A DNA stretch of 12,393 nt from assembly GCA_004335835.1 (NCBI GenBank), contig RWJK01001574.1, positions 1 to 12,393 of the forward strand, written 5' to 3'. The translations under genes were made by a program, and so were the position numbers. The notes under the pieces are model-generated. The model was not told the DNA's origin, made no database searches, and worked only from the letters and a program-made list of their open reading frames with translations. This DNA is from Scenedesmus sp. ARA3. Its lineage: Eukaryota; Chlorophyta; Chlorophyceae; Sphaeropleales; Scenedesmaceae. Below are positions 7,707 to 12,393 of this stretch, piece by piece. Each line of letters begins with the position of its first letter. Position 1 is the first letter of the stretch.

Positions 7707-9303
7707 CTGCAATCAAAGCAAAATGTAACAGATGTACGGATGTAAAAGATGTAAAACAAGATGTACAGCTTCTCTCCCGGTGCGCAGGCTCCCTGCGATC
7801 AAAGATAAAACATACACCAGACATGCAGCAGCAGGCAGCCAGGTGAGCAGCATGCAGCTCACATTCATCGGCACAGCAGGCACTGTGCCTGCACGCCTGC
7901 TTCAGCTTCTCCTGCGTCGTGCTCAGATATACATGTGCCACCAGGCACACATATCAACCAACAACCAAACACATTGTCAGGTTAGCCTGTGCGCCTGCTG
8001 CAGCCCCTCCTGCGTCACTCCTGGCACAGACACGTATGCGCCATCTGGCACAACCAAATCCACAAACAAACCAAGTTGAACCTCAGCTTTACCTGCGCGC
8101 CTGCTTCAGCTCCTCCTGCGTCATCTTCTCCCCATGCGCCCTCTTGCGGCTAAACGCCGCGCTCGCTGCCGCTGCGGCGGAGTGTGCCGCCGCTGCTGCG
8201 TTGCCGCCAGACATCGCATTGGGGTTGCGGTAATAGAAGGCTGTGGCAGGCAGCGCTGGGTTGAGCGAGGCCAGACTGTGCTGCAGCTTCTTAATGGCTT
8301 GGCGCAGCTCATCATTCTCTTGTGTGAGGTGGTTCGTGGACTCCTTGCGGCGCGCACGCCGCACGCGCGCACTCTCCCTGCAGGAACGCAAGCAGCCAAA
8401 CCAGTTGTTATTTGCAGGGTTTGTTTGGGGTTTAGGTGTGGCTTAATGTGGGAGGTTTAGGGCAAGGTGAAGGTCCCGCTGCAAGATTACTACAAATGCT
8501 TCGCCGCGCGCACTGACGTGCAGCTGACACATGCAGCAGGCAGGTGCATACTGCTAAGTAGACATTCCCAGCATGCACCAAGAGGTACCATAAACAATCA
8601 GTTGCTTGCCTTCAGCCCTCCTCTTATGCCAGCTGTTAACCCAATAGGCTGCAAAGCTGCTGCTGCTGCTGCACCTCACCTTCGAGCCTTCATGCGCTTC
8701 TCCACAGTCGGGTCCCGGTGGGATGACGGCCCTGCGTCGTTGCTGCCTGCGACACGAGATAGAACAGGAAAAGAGTTGGTGCAAGTTTGAACAGCAAGGG
8801 TGCAAGTGAGCATGCTACAGCACGGGCGAGTGCTGCAGAAAGGCTGCCGCAGGCGCAAGCTATGCGCCAGACAGGAGGCAGGGACATCGGTTGCAAGTGG
8901 CGCAGTGCCGCTTTGAATCAAGCATTGTCCTCAACTGACAGCTGTCAAGCCATCGCAGGACCCATGTGCTTGCCGGAGAGCACTGGTAAACAGCAGCAAC
9001 ACGCCCACAGCAGCGCCGCACCCTTGCTGTGGCTCCTGTGCCTCTTGGCAGTGTCATCTGTATCACCTAGCTCATACTGCCTCTTGTGGCTGTGGTCGGC
9101 TGCGAACTGCAGCAGCAGCTGCGCTGCAGTGTCAGAGCCAGAGGAGCCTGCATCATCGTCTGAATCATCTGCTGAGGAGTCAGCTGCTGCAGGGCCTGCA
9201 GGGGCTCCACAGTTGTTGATCACGTCGTCTGGCTCGCCTGCCTGCTGCCCTGAGGTGTGATAAATATCCTCATCCATCTGCATGGCAGTGCTGGGCCCCA
9301 TGC
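6554..9303 (-). CDS. bZIP transcription factor with two tandem bZIP domains
   Basis: Four exons (9303-9022, 8746-8680, 8377-8093, 7706-6554) join in phase to 594 residues from the ATG at 9301. Nuclear DNA-binding factor by family. An acidic/Ser-rich N-terminus (residues 1-90, with DSSADDSDDDAGSSGSD) precedes bZIP 1 (about 108-154: RRESARVRRARRK, then Leu at 133, 140, 147, 154) and bZIP 2 (about 203-249: RREAAHRSRERE, then Leu at 228, 235, 242). Both keep Arg-x9-Leu spacing, but the near-invariant Asn of the basic region is Arg in both (115 and 210). An Ala-rich linker separates them, and a long C-terminus holds many poly-Gln and poly-Ala runs. An upstream exon adding residues is possible because the first exon starts after an acceptor-like CCTTGCAG. 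Confidence 0.88.
7759..8019 (-). repeat. Decoy copies of both splice junctions inside bZIP intron 3
   Basis: Two copies of the exon 3 end lie at 7985-8019 (reads TQEGLQQAHR) and 7887-7920 (reads TQEKLKQACR), about 106 and 98 bp apart from one another and the true end at 8093. In both the GT of the donor is lost (CAGGCTA, CAGGCAC). A copy of the exon 4 start with an intact acceptor (TTTGATCGCAG|GGAGCC) lies at 7759-7792, 86 bp from the real one; a small deletion shifts its frame (REPAHRERSC). Confidence 0.85.
8093..8377 (-). CDS. bZIP gene exon 3 (first leucine zipper, linker, start of second basic region)
   Basis: 285 nt, acceptor TCCTGCAG|GGAGAG, donor GCGCAG|GTAAAG. It encodes ESARVRRARRKESTNHL, then heptads TQENDEL, RQAIKKL, QHSLASL, then an Ala-rich linker and SRKRAHGEKMTQEELKQAR. 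Two decayed copies of its 3' end lie in the following intron. Confidence 0.9.
8680..8746 (-). CDS. bZIP gene exon 2
   Basis: 67 nt, acceptor GTGTCGCAG|GC, donor CGAAG|GTGAGG. It encodes SNDAGPSSHRDPTVEKRMKAR plus the first two bases of an Arg codon. It supplies the start of the first basic region; the intron falls between the two Arg of ARR|ESA. Confidence 0.87.
9022..9303 (-). CDS. bZIP gene exon 1 (acidic N-terminus)
   Basis: Begins after CTCCTTGCAG with GC and then ATG (9301): MGPSTAMQMDEDIYHTSG. It ends AGCAAGG|GTGCGG in phase 1, matching exon 2. The preceding acceptor suggests an intron in the 5' UTR or a further upstream exon; a possible donor GTAAGC lies near 9358. The end of the exon encodes a short basic patch, KRHRSHSK. 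Confidence 0.75.
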
Positions 9304-10180
9304 CTGCAAGGAGGGAGTGCAAGCATAACGCTGAGAGGTCAGCATGGCCTGGCTTACGGGCAGGCGCAGCTGCTTAGCCAGTCACACCCACGCAGCTGCA
9401 TGCAGAAGAATCAAGTCTGAACAGGCGTTTTGCATCAGTATGGGATGGTGCAAGCGAGACTCTGAGGCTTGCAGGACAGGGGTAGGTCGGTGGACGTGTA
9501 ATATGCTGCTGTCGGCCTACCGGGAGCTCCAGGCCCAGGTAGTTGGTGAAAGACCTACACGATTTTAGAGACTTGGTCACCGCAACAGAAGCTAGCCAAG
9601 GTGGACCCAAACTAGACACGGTGGATTTGGTGCTGATCCGAGATAATGGTGCTGCTTGTCCTACCCGCTGACTGGATGAATAAATTTGAACTCCGACCGT
9701 TTGGCAGGGCAGTCGTATCCAGCTGCACGCACATGCGTGAGTATGACGAGGCTGGGTTCACTGGCGTGTCAGCGTGGCCACCACCGACGCACGTGCCGGC
9801 ATCTCTGGCCTTGTAGGCTGCATCTGTATCGCTCTGGTGAGCATTAAGCATGCCTTCATTAGGCGGTGCCCGCAAACAGTGTGCCCTGACAGGGACTGCT
9901 AGCCTGCACTGCAGGCCCTGCACGCAAGCCACGTCAACCTCCTGCGTGCGACCAGCGCAACAGCTTGCAAACAGCTTGAAGCCACAACTCCCTAGATTGT
10001 CTGCGTGTCATTACCAGTGGCACAGCTGCCGCGCACTGACCACAATGGCTGCATGCAGGCCTCTAAAAGTGCAGCACAAGGCATGCCAGCTTCCAGATTC
10101 AGCCACCCCCCCCCCATCTGCAGAGCCATTGCCAGCCTCTGCTGCTGGCGCTGCGCCTGCAGCTGGTTGGCTGCGCTGTG
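9304..10180 (-). other. Spacer: transporter 3' region and bZIP 5' region
   Basis: No convincing gene: open frames are short and lack family features. It must hold the transporter's 3' end and the bZIP promoter. ACGT-core elements, the sites bound by plant bZIP proteins, occur at 9493-9498 (GACGTG), 9790-9795 (CACGTG, a palindromic G-box) and 9929-9936 (TGACGTGG on the minus strand). An AT-rich patch, ATGAATAAATTTGAAC, lies near 9676-9691. Confidence 0.4.
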
Positions 10181-10999
10181 CTATCCAGTCATTTGCTGAC
10201 GCATCACGCCAACCTCATCGCCAGTCAACCCGTCAGCAGCTACACCTGGCGCACCACTTTGAACAGCAGTCCAGGGGTGCTGCTGCTGCTGATACAGGTG
10301 CTGCTGCGGCACATGCCGGTGCTCAAGCGCACCTGTTGCAACCGACTCTACATCTCTGGCCGCTGCTGCAACTGCCTCGGGTTGTGTAGGTCCCAGGCTG
10401 CTGCTGGGACCCCACACCTGTTGCTGCTCATGTGCCTGCTCTTCTACTGCCAACAGGCGGCTTGCCATACTTTGGCTGCCACTGCCAGACCCTGCTGCTG
10501 CTGCTGCTGCTGCTGCTGCATGCCCAGCCGCTGCCCCTGCCAGCCCACTCGCATGCTCGGAGCTCCGCTCCTGCACCTGCGGCAGCAGCCCTACTCCTTC
10601 TGCCTCACTGCTGCCAGCAGCATGGTACTGATAGCCGCCCGAATCTGCCGACCCCTCGCCTCTCCTGCGGTCTGCTAGCAGCCTCTGGAAGCTCTGCATG
10701 CGTGTCAGGAAGCTGCTGCTGCTGCTGCTGCAGAGGCTGCCATCCTGCTGCTGCTGCTGCTGCAGCGAGTCCAGCTGCAGGATCCTGCTGAACATGCGGG
10801 AGCCCAGCCCTGCCCCAGCTGCATCACGAGCCTCATCTGACAGCTTAATCTGATCACCCTGCCGCTGCTGCTGCTGCTGGGGTGCTGTGCGTGCTGTCAC
10901 GCAGGCCATGCCCAGCGCAATTAGCGCTGTGCCTGCCGCCCCAAACAGCGACAGGTGCTCGTGGAAGAAGAAGATGCCAAAGGCGTACGAGTACACCAC
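10181..10999 (-). CDS. Transporter last exon Z (two helices plus Gln-rich tail)
   Basis: 819 nt with stop, acceptor GCTGCTGCAG|GTGGTGTAC, phase 0. The first 40 residues are the last two helices of the EamA fold; the remainder is soluble and low-complexity, including a run of nine CTG units (about 10493-10519, poly-Ala in this frame) and QQQQQQ and SSSSSS tracts. No second domain is recognised in the tail. Confidence 0.82.
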   Translation of the reverse strand: MVYSYAFGIFFFHEHLSLFGAAGTALIALGMACVTARTAPQQQQQRQGDQIKLSDEARDAAGAGLGSRMFSRILQLDSLQQQQQQDGSLCSSSSSSFLTRMQSFQRLLADRRRGEGSADSGGYQYHAAGSSEAEGVGLLPQVQERSSEHASGLAGAAAGHAAAAAAAAAGSGSGSQSMASRLLAVEEQAHEQQQVWGPSSSLGPTQPEAVAAAARDVESVATGALEHRHVPQQHLYQQQQHPWTAVQSGAPGVAADGLTGDEVGVMRQQMTG

Positions 11000-12393
11000 C
11001 TGCAGCAGCACAGGCAAACATGCAGCATGCAAACGCAAGTTGCATGAGTGAGCGCCTCCCAGTTTTACTCCAAAATGTCTTGCCCCTGATCACTGACAGC
11101 ATTCTGATAACAGTGCATCAGGCTGCAAAGTCCACCTCAGTTGGCGCACTGCGCAACAGCTGCCATCACGCAACAAAGCTGTACAAGCTCCACATGCTTT
11201 ATTGAGATGCATTGCACTTTGCTTCAGCATCCATCCGCACCTGTGAGAAGTTGAAGCCTGCCGCCTTGCCAGCTGGCAGCAGCTGAAAGCCCCGAGTCAA
11301 AAACAGCTGCCCAGCAAATGAGGTGGCGGCCACGCCCACAAGCAGCAGACCATCAAGCCAGGACAGCCAGGCAGCAGGACTGGGCCAGCGCAGCAGCAGT
11401 GGGACAGCTGAGAGCAGCATTGTGCTGGTGTGGAAGTAGAGAGCTACCACGATGGCTGGCTCTGCCTTGCCGACAAACCTGCGCAGAAGTGGTGACGCAA
11501 AAAAGCAGTGCAAAGGCAGTGAACAGCGGTGTGGGCAAAGTGTGATGGCAGGGTAAAGGCAGGCATACAGGCGCTGTTAGCGTTGGTGTGCAGATTTGTC
11601 ATCGTGCTGGTGTGGAAGTACAGTGCCACAACGATGGCCGGCTCTGCCTTGCCAACAAACCTGCGCAGTGGTGAGGCAGGGAAATGGGTAGGGCGGTGTG
11701 GGGGTAGTGTGGGAGCAGTGTAGAGAAAGAGGCAGATGCTGCCTGTGGCCTGTACGCCGCTGAAACTCCCGCTAGTACTAGTACTGCAGAACTGCACACC
11801 TTGCCGCAAGCGCTGCTGACTGTGAGAGCACTGGCAGCGTTGCATGGCAGTGTTTGCCGCAAGATTAACTGAAACGTGCATTGCGCCAGTGCTGCAAATG
11901 ATCAGGACCCACAGGCAGCCACCTGCTGCTATCTCTGTGACGCCGCCTATCCCAACCCCACGATGCAGATGAATGCGCCGGTTGCAAACACAGCAGACGT
12001 GACGCCCAGCACTGTTCCCAGCACCCTCTTGGGGCCCCAGTCAGCGTAGCAGATGCCTGCTGCTGTCCAGTCGACTATCCCCACTACCCACCTAATGCAG
12101 ATGAATGCGCCGGTTGCGAAGACAGCAGACGTGACGCCCAGCACTGTTCCCAGCACCCTCTTGGGGCCCCAGTCAGCGTAGCAGATGCCTGCTGCTGTCC
12201 AGTCGACTATCCCCACTACCCACCTAATGCAGATGAATGCGCCAGTTGCAAAGACAGCAGACGTGACGCCCAGCACTGTTCCCAGCACCCTCTTGGGGCC
12301 CCAGTCAGCGTAGCAGATGCCTGCTGCTGTCCAGTCAACTATCCCCGCCACCCACCTGATGCAGATGAATGCGCCAGTTGCAAAGACAGCAGA
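10181..12393 (-). CDS. Drug/metabolite transporter (EamA/DMT, SLC35G-like), C-terminal exons; 5' end outside
   Basis: Membrane carrier of the ten-helix DMT superfamily; the substrate cannot be told. Three exons: X (its end copied in tandem, 11965-12393), Y 11478-11241, Z 10999-10181. They join in phase as FICIR-FVGKAEPAIVVALYFHTSTM and FNFSQ-VVYSYAFGIFFFHEHLSL. Hydrophobic helices seen: VLGTVLGVTSAVFATGAFICI; AIVVALYF...LLSAVPLLL; GLLLVGVAATSFAGQLFLTRG; VVYSYAFGIFFF; LFGAAGTALIALGMACVTA. The order LTRGFQL...FNFSQVVYSY...HEHLS...GTALIALG is typical of the last helices of EamA domains. After the final helix comes an unusually long hydrophilic tail of about 230 residues with poly-Gln, poly-Ser and poly-Ala runs. 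Both the X and Y boundaries have tandem copies. Confidence 0.85.
11241..11478 (-). CDS. Transporter exon Y
   Basis: 238 nt, acceptor TTCTGCGCAG|G (phase 2), donor CTCACAG|GTGCGG (phase 0). It encodes FVGKAEPAIVVALYFHTSTM, WLDGLLLVGVAATSFAGQLF and GFQLLPAGKAAGFNFSQ. The 241-bp intron after it shows no junction copies. Confidence 0.87.
11600..11660 (-). pseudogene. Decoy copy of the start of transporter exon Y
   Basis: 61 nt, 182 bp upstream in transcription from the real exon, with an intact acceptor (CACTGCGCAG|GTTTGTTGG) and the same 20 residues, FVGKAEPAIVVALYFHTSTM; differences are silent. Similarity stops exactly after the Met codon, where the real exon goes on LLSAVP. If included without a donor it would run into unrelated sequence. 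Confidence 0.85.
11965..12393 (-). repeat. 132-bp in-frame tandem repeat of the end of transporter exon X
   Basis: The block starting GCAGATGAATGCGCC (plus strand) recurs at 11965, 12097, 12229 and 12361, exactly 132 bp apart and nearly identical. Each unit encodes 44 residues, including VLGTVLGVTSAVFATGAFIC, one membrane helix. Donors A(T/C)(T/C)AG|GTGGGT are intact before 12356, 12224 and 12092; the last copy reads CATCGTGGGG and has lost the AG. The frame stays open from 12351 to 11947. Confidence 0.92.

Noticed and set aside
8415..8465. GGTTTAGG/GGTTTGGGG-like sequence resembling plant or algal telomere repeats
   Set aside because: Degenerate and short; on the coding strand it is the C-rich, pyrimidine part of bZIP intron 2.
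10178..10791. Plus-strand open frames opposite the transporter tail
   Set aside because: Same cause: low-complexity CTG repeats read in the other strand; the minus frame is linked in phase to a transporter exon.
1..12393. Assembly error as cause of the tandem junction copies
   Set aside because: Most copies differ by many substitutions and small deletions and have distinct spacings, which misassembly of one sequence would not produce; only the nearly identical 132-bp transporter units need a copy-number check with long reads.

Overview
The window looks like nuclear DNA of a green alga, probably a chlorophycean relative of Chlamydomonas or Haematococcus. The reasons are GC-rich genes cut into short exons by introns that start mostly with GTGCGN, GTGAGN or GTGGGN, plus heavy CAG/CTG repeats giving poly-Gln, poly-Ala and poly-Ser tracts, and plant-like protein families. 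The species itself cannot be read from the sequence. I see no rRNA, tRNA, CRISPR array, bacterial operon or intact transposon.

Three genes lie head to tail, all on the minus strand. From right to left: (1) the C-terminal part of a drug/metabolite transporter (EamA/DMT family), 10181-12393, whose 5' end lies beyond the right edge; (2) a bZIP transcription factor, 6554-9303, apparently complete in four coding exons (594 residues) and carrying two bZIP domains in tandem; (3) a glyoxysomal/peroxisomal-type citrate synthase, about 3851 down to the left edge, with N-terminal and middle exons present and the C-terminal third missing. Between the bZIP and citrate synthase genes are about 2.4 kb without a recognisable gene, holding a 26-bp minisatellite and a cluster of CCAAGTGG motifs. 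Between the transporter and the bZIP gene are about 0.9 kb of intergenic sequence.

The splice model was built by hand. Intron phases agree at every predicted junction from citrate synthase exon B to H, at all bZIP junctions and at both transporter junctions, and the joined citrate synthase aligns with the plant peroxisomal enzyme with no or few gaps. The three proteins have no obvious shared pathway.

The most striking feature is that all three genes carry tandem, diverged copies of their own exon/intron junctions inside the neighbouring introns. Each unit is roughly 75-250 bp and holds the end of an exon plus adjoining intron. Copies span a 5' splice site (citrate synthase exons C and D, bZIP exon 3, transporter exon X) or a 3' splice site (citrate synthase exons C and E, bZIP exon 4, transporter exon Y). 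Most outer copies have lost the AG or GT, gained a stop or shifted frame, so they look like decoy or fossil exons; some keep usable splice sites. The bZIP double domain also looks like an exon duplication, because both domains are interrupted by an intron in the same codon and phase.
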